From an uncultured Planococcus sp. (GTDB lineage: Bacteria; Bacillota; Bacilli; Bacillales_A; Planococcaceae), in contig CANNAE010000001.1 of the NCBI GenBank assembly GCA_947502505.1, forward strand, positions 124,001 through 188,000: a stretch of 64,000 bases of DNA, written 5' to 3'. The notes under the pieces were generated by a model. It was not told where the DNA came from and ran no database searches. It saw only the letters and a program-made list of their open reading frames with translations. A program made the translations under genes and the position numbers. Shown here piece by piece: positions 48,654-56,715 of the stretch (position 1 is its first letter; each line of letters begins with the position of its first letter).

Positions 48654-50063
48654 TTGGAAGGATTTATGCAGGGGATTGCTGATTTCTCAGCGTGGATATG
48701 GGGCATCCCACTCATTACATTGTTGTTGGTTTCTGGACTTTATATGACATTCAAATTAGGGTTTTTTCAGTTTCGGTATTTCGGATACATAGTAGGGCAA
48801 ACCTTTGGCAGTATTTTTAGAAGGCCAAAAGGCGAAGGGACGGTCACGCCGTTCCAGGCATTGACATCTGCCTTGTCGTCGACAATCGGGGCGGCGAACA
48901 TCGTCGGGGTTCCGGCGGCAATCATGTTCGGCGGGCCTGGCGCGATTTTTTGGATGTGGGTTATCGCGCTAATCGGCATGGCGCTGAAATTTGCGGAAAG
49001 CGTACTGGCGGTAGAGTACCGCGAGAAAAACGGCAACGGCGAATTTGTCGGCGGGCCGATGTATTACATGACGAAGGGCTTGAACATGAAATGGCTCGGC
49101 GTCTGGTTCTCGTTTGCATTAATGATTGAATTGATCCCGAGTATCATGGTGCAAGGGAACTCGATCGCGAGTACCGTGGAAGCGACGTTTAGCATTCCCG
49201 CTTTATGGACGGGAATCGCAACTGCTATTCTCGTGTCGATCGTCGTCTTCGGCGGCATTAAGCGCATCGGGAAAGTGACGGAGATTTTCGTGCCGTTCAT
49301 GGCATTGGTCTATGTCGGCGGGGCTGTCGTCATTTTATTGATGAACGTCCAAGCGGTTCCGGAGTTCTTCATGCTAATCTTCAGCAACGCCTTTTCACCG
49401 GCGCCTGTCATGGGCGGATTTGCCGGTGCGGCAATTGTAGAAGTTATCCGTTGGGGCTTTGCCCGCGGATTGTATTCCAACGAAGCAGGACTCGGGACGG
49501 CGCCGATTGCACACGCTGCGGCGACAACCGACCACCCGGTGCGCCAAGGCTTTTGGGCCGTTATTGGTGTGGTCGTGGATACTTTAATCGTCTGTACGGC
49601 GACGGCATTTGTTATCTTGTCATCCGGCGTATGGACAGAAGAAGGGGCCATGGAAAATTCATCGGCTTTGACGAGCTTGGCCTTTGAAGAGTATTTCGGT
49701 GACTTCGGCGCCATTCTTGTAACGATCGCCTTGATCTTCTTTGTCCTATCGACGATTTTGGTCGTCGTGTTCTACGGCGCGAAACAAGCCGAGTTCTTAT
49801 TCGGCTTGAAAGCGGCACACGGCATGCAAGTAGTTTACATACTCGCGGTCATCTTGGGCGCAATCGGTGCGGCAGAAGTGATTTGGGGCTTCCTCGATAT
49901 CATGCTTGCGGCGATTCTGATCCCGAACATTATCGCGATCTTGCTGCTGAGCAACAAAGTGAAAGAGTTGAAGAACGAGTTCTTTTCTTCGGATGAGTAC
50001 TATCATAAGGACCGGAAAGTGAAGAAACGGGCGAAGCGCCAGAAAGCGATTCGGGAAGAATAG
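48654..50063 (+). CDS. alanine/glycine:cation symporter (AGCS family)
   Basis: Sodium-coupled amino acid symporter of 469 residues with about eleven membrane segments. The AGCS signature GGPMYYMTKGLNMKWLG near 132 is complete, with PFQALTSALSSTIGAANIVGVPAAI near 65-90 and RGLYSNEAGLGTAPIAHAAA near 268. Very basic C-terminal tail. The start used is TTG at 48654, after AGGGGG; an ATG at 48666 preceded by GGAAGGA is an equally good candidate. Monocistronic. Confidence 0.88.
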   Translation: MEGFMQGIADFSAWIWGIPLITLLLVSGLYMTFKLGFFQFRYFGYIVGQTFGSIFRRPKGEGTVTPFQALTSALSSTIGAANIVGVPAAIMFGGPGAIFWMWVIALIGMALKFAESVLAVEYREKNGNGEFVGGPMYYMTKGLNMKWLGVWFSFALMIELIPSIMVQGNSIASTVEATFSIPALWTGIATAILVSIVVFGGIKRIGKVTEIFVPFMALVYVGGAVVILLMNVQAVPEFFMLIFSNAFSPAPVMGGFAGAAIVEVIRWGFARGLYSNEAGLGTAPIAHAAATTDHPVRQGFWAVIGVVVDTLIVCTATAFVILSSGVWTEEGAMENSSALTSLAFEEYFGDFGAILVTIALIFFVLSTILVVVFYGAKQAEFLFGLKAAHGMQVVYILAVILGAIGAAEVIWGFLDIMLAAILIPNIIAILLLSNKVKELKNEFFSSDEYYHKDRKVKKRAKRQKAIREE

Positions 50064-50068
50064 GGTTT

Positions 50069-50154
50069 GTCCCTGTGCACCACACAATTCGGAAAGGAAG
50101 ATAGGCGGCGTGGAGGGATTTCGACGCTTCGCTGTCCCTGTGCGCCACACAATT
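50069..50154 (+). repeat. dispersed repeat pair, 65-bp spacing
   Basis: Copies at 50069 (GTCCCTGTGCACCACACAAT) and 50134 (GTCCCTGTGCGCCACACAAT), 65 bp apart, starting 6 bp after the symporter stop. Confidence 0.9.
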
Positions 50155-50171
50155 TCGGTAGCTGGAAGGTC

Positions 50172-50209
50172 AAAAACCCCTTGAACTCAAATGAGTTCAA
50201 GGGGTTTTT
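50172..50209 (+). terminator. terminator of the symporter gene, between two repeat pairs
   Basis: AAAAACCCCTTGAACTCA pairs with TGAGTTCAAGGGGTTTTT in a stem of about 18 bp with loop AA. Confidence 0.92.
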
Positions 50210-50242
50210 ATGCATTCTGGATTTTGGGGGCTGTTGTGTGAT

Positions 50243-50328
50243 GTCCCTGTGCATGACACAATTCTTAGCGCGAAATTTGCATCGGTGCGGGGTTCTGGTG
50301 ATTGTATGTCCCTGTGCGTCACACAATT
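50243..50328 (+). repeat. dispersed repeat pair, 65-bp spacing
   Basis: Copies at 50243 (GTCCCTGTGCATGACACAAT) and 50308 (GTCCCTGTGCGTCACACAAT), 65 bp apart, a second unit 174 bp after the first. Confidence 0.9.
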
Positions 50329-50863
50329 TGAGAGATAGGCTTTCTGAATTTTTATAAAACTTTTTGAGTGGCTATAAGTGAACGAGTGCTGGTGAAAAAG
50401 AGCGTAGGCGGAGAAAAAAGTTTCAAAAAAAAATTATAGCAATTTCCTTTTTACTGTAAACCTGGAAGGGTATGTACCGAAGAATATCTGAAAAGAATGG
50501 GGAAAGAAACCTTGCAACCAGTGGAGTTCACGCAATCTTAATTGTTTCTGACTTTATTTGCGAACTGGAAATTTTCCATTAAAAGTATACAAGAAAAACA
50601 AAATAAAATCTGAATTATGAAAATTTTCATAGCTTACTTTACATATTTTGGCGCTTACTGTAGTCTAATTGTAATGATAAAAGTTATACGAATAATATTT
50701 TAAGTCAAATAAATGATATTTAACTATTTAATTGTTGGTATTTGGTGTTTTTGTATTATTCAATTTTTTCATTAGTTAAAACATATTTACTTTATACGTG
50801 AAATTCTGTCTCTAAACAACACTGACACGGGCGATTGATCAATCGAGCGGAGGTATGGTTGAA

Positions 50864-51271
50864 ATGATGAACACGCAACAGGTGACTTCACCAAGTGGTA
50901 AGACAACCAAGAGAATGGACCCAGCAGCGACAGAGCCATTGCAAAATACCGAGAGTAGAACGCCGGAAATTGCAGAGCACAAAGCTCCTCAATTGTATAT
51001 TGGCTTGCCGATGGAGCGGGGTGTTTCCGTTCAATTGTATCGGGATGAGCAATTGGGTGTGAATGAGGCGGAAATCTTAATCCCGGTTGAGCAAGTGTTT
51101 CGCTTTACTCAAGCTCTCATTGAACATCCGCTTTTGTTGCCGACGAGTTATTCTCAAGGCTCCCGAGTAGACGAGGGACAGCATATTCTGCAGATTGCTT
51201 CTAAGGAAGCTTTGGCGGATTTTGTAGAACGCCTGACGGATGCACTTGATGTGTTAGCGCGAACAAAGTGA
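50864..51271 (+). CDS. small conserved-looking protein of unknown function
   Basis: A 135-residue soluble protein. The first 45 residues are polar and look disordered; the rest looks folded (APQLYIGLPMERGVSVQLYRDE near 42, then VEQVFRFTQALIEHPLLLP near 75 and FVERLTDALDVLART at the end). I do not recognise it. ATG at 50864 is chosen because GGAGGT lies 9 bases upstream and directly abuts the ATG at 50855. It is 135 bp upstream of another very small gene and may be cotranscribed with it. Confidence 0.6.
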   Translation: MMNTQQVTSPSGKTTKRMDPAATEPLQNTESRTPEIAEHKAPQLYIGLPMERGVSVQLYRDEQLGVNEAEILIPVEQVFRFTQALIEHPLLLPTSYSQGSRVDEGQHILQIASKEALADFVERLTDALDVLARTK

Positions 51272-51406
51272 TTACGGCAGATCTTCCTTTATCTTTTGAG
51301 TGGAAGAGATGCATTTAATTTAGCGTCACCAGCAAGATATAAAGAACCCCGTTGGCCGGCGCGTGATCAATACTTGTCAGGACCAAAATCGAGGAGGATG
51401 AACCGG

Positions 51407-51571
51407 ATGACTACAATTGTAAAAAAAGAAATGACACTGGAGACCCCGACTAAAAATTATTTGCAAGCTTATCAGGACTATCTCGAGGGCTATAAGGAAT
51501 ACAAGCTTGAGAAATTGGCTCCTCAGTGGCACGTGCCAGTCGGCAGCAAGCTGAAGAGAATACAGGGATAG
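51407..51571 (+). CDS. 54-residue small protein
   Basis: Short basic/aromatic protein with YLQAYQDYLEGYKEYKLEKL near 17-37 and a C-terminal KLKRIQG. ATG at 51407 follows GAGGAGG at 9 bases, a strong ribosome binding site that supports expression; an earlier ATG abuts it. The Tyr-rich heptad-like helix could be a binding or regulatory peptide. The stop codon TAG shares its last base with the first base of a dispersed repeat. Function unknown. Confidence 0.5.
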   Translation: MTTIVKKEMTLETPTKNYLQAYQDYLEGYKEYKLEKLAPQWHVPVGSKLKRIQG

Positions 51572-51656
51572 TCCCTGTGCACCACCCAATTCGCAAGGCG
51601 AAATTCGCGTTGTGGCGGGATTGTGGTGCGCGGATGTCCCTGTGCACCACACAATT
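51571..51656 (+). repeat. dispersed repeat pair, 65-bp spacing
   Basis: Copies at 51571 (GTCCCTGTGCACCACCCAAT) and 51636 (GTCCCTGTGCACCACACAAT), 65 bp apart. The first base is the G of a TAG stop codon. Confidence 0.9.
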
Positions 51657-51662
51657 TCATTC

Positions 51663-51702
51663 AAAAAAGCCGAGAACTCAGTTGAGTTCACGGCTTTTTT
51701 TG
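51663..51702. terminator. bidirectional terminator between small gene and ptsI
   Basis: AAAAAAGCCG pairs with CGGCTTTTTT and GAACTCA with TGAGTTC. It follows the repeat unit and abuts the end of ptsI. Confidence 0.9.
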
Positions 51703-51704
51703 CA

Positions 51705-53411
51705 TTATAGGTTTTTGACGTAGTCTTCTACTTCTTGTGAAGTCGCGAGACCGAGGATGTGGTCGACGTGCCCTTCCATGTCCGCTTTCGAGAGGCGGCT
51801 TAGCTGGGAGCGGGCTTTTAGGATGGACGAAGCGCTCATCGAGAATTCGTCCAGGCCGAGGCCGAGGAGAATCGGGATGGCGATTTCGTCGCCGGCCATT
51901 TCGCCGCACATGCCGGTCCATTTGCCTTCTTTGTGGGAAGCGTCGATGACGTTCTTCACGAGGCGCAGGATGGCTGGGTTATATGGCTGGTAGAGATAAG
52001 AGACCGATTCGTTCATGCGGTCGGCTGCCATCGTGTACTGGATCAGGTCGTTCGTACCGATGGAGAAGAAGTCGACTTCTTTTGCGAACGTGTCTGCCAT
52101 GACGGCAGTTGACGGAATCTCGACCATGATGCCGACTTCGATGGAATCGCTCACTTCGATGCCTTCTGCTTCGAGTTTCGCTTTTTCTTCCAATAGAAGC
52201 GCTTTCGCTTGGCGGAACTCATCAAGCGTTGCGATCATCGGGAACATGATTTTCAGGTTTCCGTGAACGCTCGCGCGAAGAAGGGCGCGAAGCTGCGTAC
52301 GGAACATGTCCGGCATTTCCAGGCAAAGACGGATGGCACGGAGCCCTAGGAACGGGTTCAGTTCTTTTGGCAACGTCAAATACGACAATTCTTTGTCGCC
52401 GCCGATGTCGAGCGTACGCACGACGGTCGGTTTGCCTTCCATGCCTTTTAGGACAGCGGAGTAGGCATCGAATTGCTCGTCTTCGGTCGGGAAGTTGTCA
52501 CGGCCCATGTACAAGAATTCGGTACGGTAGAGGCCGATCGCTTCGCCGCCGTTTTCAAGAACGCCGGTAAGGTCTTTCGGTGTGCCAATATTGGCGCCGA
52601 GTTCAACTTCCACGCCATCTTTAGTAACGGTCGCTTCGTTTTTCAATTTAGCCCATTCGGCTTTTTGGCTGGCGAATGCGCTTTGTTTTTCTTTGTACTC
52701 AGCGAGTGTCGCCTCATCCGGGTCGAGAAGAACATCGCCTTCTAGCCCGTCAATGATGACGATGGTGCCGTTGTCGATTGTGCTCATCGCTGATTTAGCG
52801 CCGACGACTGCCGGGATTTCCAATGTGCGTGCGAGGATCGCGGAGTGGGACGTGCGCCCGCCGATATCGGTGATGAAGCCTTTGATGAATTTCGGGTTTA
52901 ATTGCACCGTATCGGAAGGAGTCAAGTCCTCTGCGATGACGACGACTTCATCGGTGATCATGCTCGGGTTTTGGATCTTGACGCCGAGTAGGTGGGCGAG
53001 CACGCGTTTCGTAACATCGCGCACATCGGCAGCGCGTTCTTTCATATATTCATTGTCCATCGCTTCGAACATATCGACGAACATCGTCGAAGTTTCGTTT
53101 AGCGCGAACTCTGCATTGACGCTATCGGTTTTGATCTTGTCGGTAATCGGCCCGATCAATTCCGGGTCTTCTAGGACGAGCAAGTGGGCGCCGAAAATAG
53201 CAGCTTCTTTGTCGCTGATTTCTTCTGCGGTGCGTTTTTTGATCACTTCGAGTTCGGCAATGGATTCATTCACGGCCTGGCCGAAGCGTTCGATTTCCGC
53301 CTGAGTGTCCGTCACGTTCTTCTTGTCGACTGTCAGTTCCGGATTTTCGAGGCGGAAGGCCTTGGCGATGGCGATGCCGTTAGAGGCTGCGATTCCGGAG
53401 ATGCGATTCAT
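51705..53411 (-). CDS. ptsI: phosphoenolpyruvate-protein phosphotransferase, PTS enzyme I
   Basis: Takes phosphate from PEP and passes it to HPr, starting the sugar phosphotransferase cascade in the cytoplasm. The 568-residue protein shows the phosphorylated histidine in [13 protein letters not shown] near 185-197, the PEP-binding barrel with [10 protein letters not shown] near 295, GGDKELSYL near 334 and the C-terminal signature near 447-460 ([17 protein letters not shown]) with the active-site cysteine in GMCGEMAGD near 500. Length is normal. Its start overlaps ptsH by 4 bp. Confidence 0.96.
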   Translation of the reverse strand: MNRISGIAASNGIAIAKAFRLENPELTVDKKNVTDTQAEIERFGQAVNESIAELEVIKKRTAEEISDKEAAIFGAHLLVLEDPELIGPITDKIKTDSVNAEFALNETSTMFVDMFEAMDNEYMKERAADVRDVTKRVLAHLLGVKIQNPSMITDEVVVIAEDLTPSDTVQLNPKFIKGFITDIGGRTSHSAILARTLEIPAVVGAKSAMSTIDNGTIVIIDGLEGDVLLDPDEATLAEYKEKQSAFASQKAEWAKLKNEATVTKDGVEVELGANIGTPKDLTGVLENGGEAIGLYRTEFLYMGRDNFPTEDEQFDAYSAVLKGMEGKPTVVRTLDIGGDKELSYLTLPKELNPFLGLRAIRLCLEMPDMFRTQLRALLRASVHGNLKIMFPMIATLDEFRQAKALLLEEKAKLEAEGIEVSDSIEVGIMVEIPSTAVMADTFAKEVDFFSIGTNDLIQYTMAADRMNESVSYLYQPYNPAILRLVKNVIDASHKEGKWTGMCGEMAGDEIAIPILLGLGLDEFSMSASSILKARSQLSRLSKADMEGHVDHILGLATSQEVEDYVKNL

Positions 53412-53677
53412 TGGTTCGAGATTCCTTGTTCGTTAAGTACACGCTCGATTGTTTCCATCGCTTCCGCTTCGTCTGCGCCATCAGCTGAGATTTGTACTGT
53501 TGATCCAGAAGGGACGCCCAGTGACATTACGCCGAGGATTGATTTCAAGTTGACTTTCTTGTCTTTGAATTCCATCGTGATGTCTGATTGGAATTTCGAT
53601 AGTGAACCTACGAGTGCTGAAGCTGGGCGTGCATGCATGCCAGCCGGGTCTGTGATTGTGAATGTTTTTTCTACCAT
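53408..53677 (-). CDS. ptsH: phosphocarrier protein HPr
   Basis: The 89-residue phosphocarrier has the phosphorylated His15 in GMHARPAS and the regulatory Ser46 in [13 protein letters not shown]. Ser46 phosphorylation by HPr kinase makes it the CcpA corepressor in Firmicutes, fitting the cre-like sites at 21689, 26598 and 53934. AAGGAGG lies 7 bp before the ATG. First gene of ptsHI. Confidence 0.96.
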   Translation of the reverse strand: MVEKTFTITDPAGMHARPASALVGSLSKFQSDITMEFKDKKVNLKSILGVMSLGVPSGSTVQISADGADEAEAMETIERVLNEQGISNQ

Positions 53678-53792
53678 GAATAATTCCTCCTTGGGATGCT
53701 TTGTGTGTAAGCGAATTCACCCTTCATTATGACATTATCTGGCCAAATTGCATAGCAGGGCGGTGGGATCAAAAACGACAGCTTTCTTAGTT

Positions 53793-53878
53793 GTCCCTGT
53801 GCGCCACACAATTTCTTGGCCCGAAGCCTTGTAGTGGCGAGGTTTGTGTGTGTTCGCGTCCCTGTGCACGGCACAATT
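53793..53878 (+). repeat. dispersed repeat pair, 65-bp spacing, between divergent genes
   Basis: Copies at 53793 (GTCCCTGTGCGCCACACAAT) and 53858 (GTCCCTGTGCACGGCACAAT), 65 bp apart, in a region where no gene ends and with no terminator stem next to it. Confidence 0.9.
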
Positions 53879-53933
53879 TGCGGCAACGACAGCCTTGTCC
53901 GGACAGCGGCGACAAAGGTGGTTTTTCATTAGA

Positions 53934-53963
53934 TTGAATGCGCTTACAAGAAGAGCGTATAAT
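53934..53963 (+). promoter_or_regulatory. mtlA promoter with overlapping cre site
   Basis: TTGAAT (53934-53939), 18 bp, TATAAT (53958-53963). The cre-like TTGAATGCGCTTACA at 53934-53948 fits the CcpA consensus except for one base and covers the -35, as expected for catabolite repression of mannitol uptake. Confidence 0.72.
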
Positions 53964-54019
53964 CAGAATTAACAAATAAACTACAAGGGCTAGAGCCCAA
54001 TAGAAGGAGGATGAAAGGA

Positions 54020-55963
54020 ATGGAACGAGAACGCTCAAGCGTTAAAGTGAAAGTCCAGAAATTCGGTAACTTCCTCAGCTCGATGGTTATGCCGAACATC
54101 GGCGCGTTTATTGCCTGGGGACTCATTACAGCATTATTTATTCCAACAGGATTTTTCCCGAATGAGAATTTCGCGTCACTTGTCGGGCCGATGATCACAT
54201 ATTTGCTTCCACTCTTGATTGGTTATACGGGTGGTAAGCTCGTGCACGACCAGCGAGGCGGCGTCATTGGCGCGATCGCCACTATGGGGGTTATCGTCGG
54301 GGCACCGGATACACCGATGTTCCTTGGCGCGATGATCATGGGGCCGCTAGCGGCTTGGGTCATCAAACAGTTTGACCGTTTGATCGAAGGCAAGATCCGC
54401 TCTGGATTCGAGATGTTGGTCAACAACTTCTCAGCAGGTATTCTCGGCGGGGCATTGGCGATTTTTGCTTACCTTAGCATCGGGCCAGCCGTCAGCGCAT
54501 TGACGCAAGTATTGGTCGCAGGTGTTGACTGGTTGCTTGAAACAGGATTGCTTCCATTAACAAGCATCTTGATCGAGCCAGGTAAAATTCTATTCCTGAA
54601 CAACGCAATCAACCACGGCATCCTGACGCCGCTTGGGCTTGAACAAGTCCAGCAGGCTGGCCGTTCCGTTCTCTTCTTATTAGAAGCGAACCCAGGACCT
54701 GGTCTTGGCGTCTTGCTCGCATTCATGTTCTTCGGAAAAGGAATCGCGAAGCAATCGGCACCCGGGGCAGTCATTATCCACTTCTTCGGCGGGATTCACG
54801 AGATTTACTTCCCGTACGTATTGATGAAACCGATGCTTCTATTGTCTGTCATCCTTGGCGGCATGAGCGGTGTCTTCACGCTAGTCTTGATGGGCGGCGG
54901 CTTGATGGCCCCAGCATCACCAGGCAGTATCTTCGCGATTGCCGCGGTCACACCGCCTGAAGGCATGGCGTATGTAGCAAACTTCACGGCGATCTTGGTC
55001 GCAGCGACTGTCTCCTTCTTGGTATCAGCTGTCATCTTGAAGCGCAGCAAAGATACAGACACAGATGAAGATGTCGATGCAGCAACGAAACGCATGGAAG
55101 AAATGAAAGGCAAGAAGAGCTCGGTTGCCGGCGCACTTGGCGCGAGCGCTGGAGCTTCAGGTACAACTTCTACAGCTGGAACATTCCCGGACGATGTCCA
55201 AAAAATCGTCTTTGCGTGCGACGCCGGGATGGGGTCGAGCGCAATGGGTGCCTCACTCCTAAGTAAGAAAGTAAAAGAGGCAGGCATGAACATCAAAGTC
55301 ACGAACAGCGCGATTTCTTCTATCCCTGCCGATTCACAAATCATCATCACGCAGGATAAATTGACACCGCGTGCGAAAGACAAACGCCCGGATGCTTATC
55401 ACATCTCAGTCGATAACTTCCTATCAAGCCCAGAATACGACCGCTTGATCGATCGCATGAAACATGGCGTGACAGAAGAGCAAAGCGAACTGGTCGATGA
55501 CAGCGAAGAGAACACAGCGACTGGCGAACAAGGCGATGCGCCACTACTCACGGAAGATAATATTTTCATCAATAAACGCTTCCGCAACAAAGAAGAAGCC
55601 ATCCGCTTTGCAGGAGACGCACTCGTGAAAGCTGGATACGTCGAGCCATCCTACGTCGACGAAATGCTGAAGCGCGAAGAAATCACGACCACTTATATGG
55701 GCAATGATGTCGCAATTCCGCACGGCACCGAAGAAGCCAAAAAAGCAGTCATCAAATCTGGCTTCACGGTTGTCCAAGTTCCGGACGGGGTAGACTTTGA
55801 AGGAGAGAAAGCGAAGTTGATCTTCGCAATCGCTGGTAAAGACGGCACGCACCTGGAAATCCTTTCAGGCATCGCAGTCATCTGCGCCGAGCAGTCGAAT
55901 GTCGACGAACTCGTCGCTGCCAAATCCGCTAAAGAACTGCTCGACATCTTGAACAGCAAGTAA
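54020..55963 (+). CDS. mtlA: mannitol-specific PTS enzyme IICBA (fused)
   Basis: Imports mannitol across the membrane and phosphorylates it to mannitol-1-phosphate. The 647-residue protein has EIIC (about 1-335; FGNFLSSMVMPNIGAFIAWG near 12, EGKIRSGFEMLVNNFSAG near 120 and the GGIHEIYFPYVLMKP region near 256), EIIB (about 390-480; phosphorylated cysteine in VFACDAGMGSSAMGAS near 400) and EIIA (about 505-647; active histidine in GNDVAIPHGTEEAK near 566). ATG at 54020 is chosen because AAGGAGG lies 9 bases upstream. Many Bacillales split EIICB and EIIA; here all are on one chain. Confidence 0.95.
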   Translation: MERERSSVKVKVQKFGNFLSSMVMPNIGAFIAWGLITALFIPTGFFPNENFASLVGPMITYLLPLLIGYTGGKLVHDQRGGVIGAIATMGVIVGAPDTPMFLGAMIMGPLAAWVIKQFDRLIEGKIRSGFEMLVNNFSAGILGGALAIFAYLSIGPAVSALTQVLVAGVDWLLETGLLPLTSILIEPGKILFLNNAINHGILTPLGLEQVQQAGRSVLFLLEANPGPGLGVLLAFMFFGKGIAKQSAPGAVIIHFFGGIHEIYFPYVLMKPMLLLSVILGGMSGVFTLVLMGGGLMAPASPGSIFAIAAVTPPEGMAYVANFTAILVAATVSFLVSAVILKRSKDTDTDEDVDAATKRMEEMKGKKSSVAGALGASAGASGTTSTAGTFPDDVQKIVFACDAGMGSSAMGASLLSKKVKEAGMNIKVTNSAISSIPADSQIIITQDKLTPRAKDKRPDAYHISVDNFLSSPEYDRLIDRMKHGVTEEQSELVDDSEENTATGEQGDAPLLTEDNIFINKRFRNKEEAIRFAGDALVKAGYVEPSYVDEMLKREEITTTYMGNDVAIPHGTEEAKKAVIKSGFTVVQVPDGVDFEGEKAKLIFAIAGKDGTHLEILSGIAVICAEQSNVDELVAAKSAKELLDILNSK

Positions 55964-55973
55964 ATAGCACGGC

Positions 55974-56001
55974 AAAAAGGCAGGGGAAATCCTGCCTTTT
56001 T
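55974..56001 (+). terminator. terminator of mtlA
   Basis: AAAAAGGCAGG pairs with CCTGCCTTTTT around a six-base loop. Confidence 0.92.
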
Positions 56002-56200
56002 GTGCTATTTCTTTGGTTTATTCACATTGGGGTATTTTGGTAAAGAAATAGATATAGTACAAGATAGTGGGGAATTCGCTTCAGGCGGACGCTTTAGGCC
56101 CGCAGGATGCGGGTCATGCAGCTGATGCGACAGGACGTCGCGTTTTCAGTTGCCCGCGGACAAGGCCTGATGTTTGACAGTGGATCAGTTTAAAACGCTG

Positions 56201-56548
56201 CTGCTCCCACATTTGCAGGCAAATGCGTCGCAAATGAACAAGCTCAAGTACCTTTCGCTTATTCATTAGTCGCCGCCCTACTCTCATTCATTTTAGTGTG
56301 AATAATTTATATTGGGGAAGAAGATATAACATGGCGCAATTGCTAATTGATAAAAAAGCTAGCTACTTTGCGGAATAAAGATAGTAGTGAGAAAATGAAG
56401 GCAGATCGTTTAATAGCTTTTATAGCCATGAGAGTAAGAGTTCACAACAAACTGTTCAGTGAAATATTTGAGTGTTTGGAAATGAATGAGTGAAGCATAG
56501 CTGAGCACATTCATTTGCGACGCATCTGCTATGCAGATGTGGGAGCAG
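56201..56548. repeat. pair of 68-bp inverted repeats
   Basis: 56201-56268 and the reverse complement of 56481-56548 share CTGCTCCCACAT, TGCGTCGCAAATGAA and the end TTATTCATT/TCATTCATT, with about one indel and scattered changes. The 212 bp between carry no recognisable gene. Likely a MITE-like element or two inward-facing copies of one dispersed repeat. Confidence 0.65.
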
Positions 56549-56715
56549 ATGCGGGAAACAAAGTCTTTTCGCACTAAGCGTAGCGAATGAGGAGGCTCGA
56601 TTCCCGCCCCACGGAGTCGTGCGGTAAGCTTCGGAAAACACGGTTTATGAAAGAATAGTTATTTGATTCTACAAAGTCTACATTAACGAAAGGTGACAAG
56701 GGAGCAGGTGAGTGG

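Larger units (their letters stand above)
50064..50863. other. intergenic region with two repeat pairs and a terminator
   Basis: The first 265 bp hold two repeat pairs around one terminator. From 50330 to 50863 the DNA is AT-rich and I see no gene, hairpin or convincing promoter in it. Confidence 0.5.
53678..54019. other. divergent intergenic region between ptsH and mtlA
   Basis: Both flanking genes point outward. The 342 bp hold a repeat pair at 53793-53878 without a terminator, and the mtlA promoter/cre at 53934-53963. A ptsH promoter was not identified with confidence. Confidence 0.55.
55964..56715. other. intergenic region with long inverted repeats
   Basis: After the mtlA terminator, about 700 bp without a gene. 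It contains two 68-bp arms in inverted orientation (56201-56268 and 56481-56548) and GC-rich blocks like the dispersed intergenic elements common in Bacillales (CGGACGCTTT and CCCGCAGGATGCGGG near 56088; GAGGAGGCTCGATTCCCGCC near 56589). Confidence 0.55.

Noticed and set aside
53879..53925. Possible terminator after the repeat pair between ptsH and mtlA
   Set aside because: The CG-rich words there (GCCTTGTCCGGACAGCGGC) give only a weak palindrome with no T-run, and no gene ends nearby.
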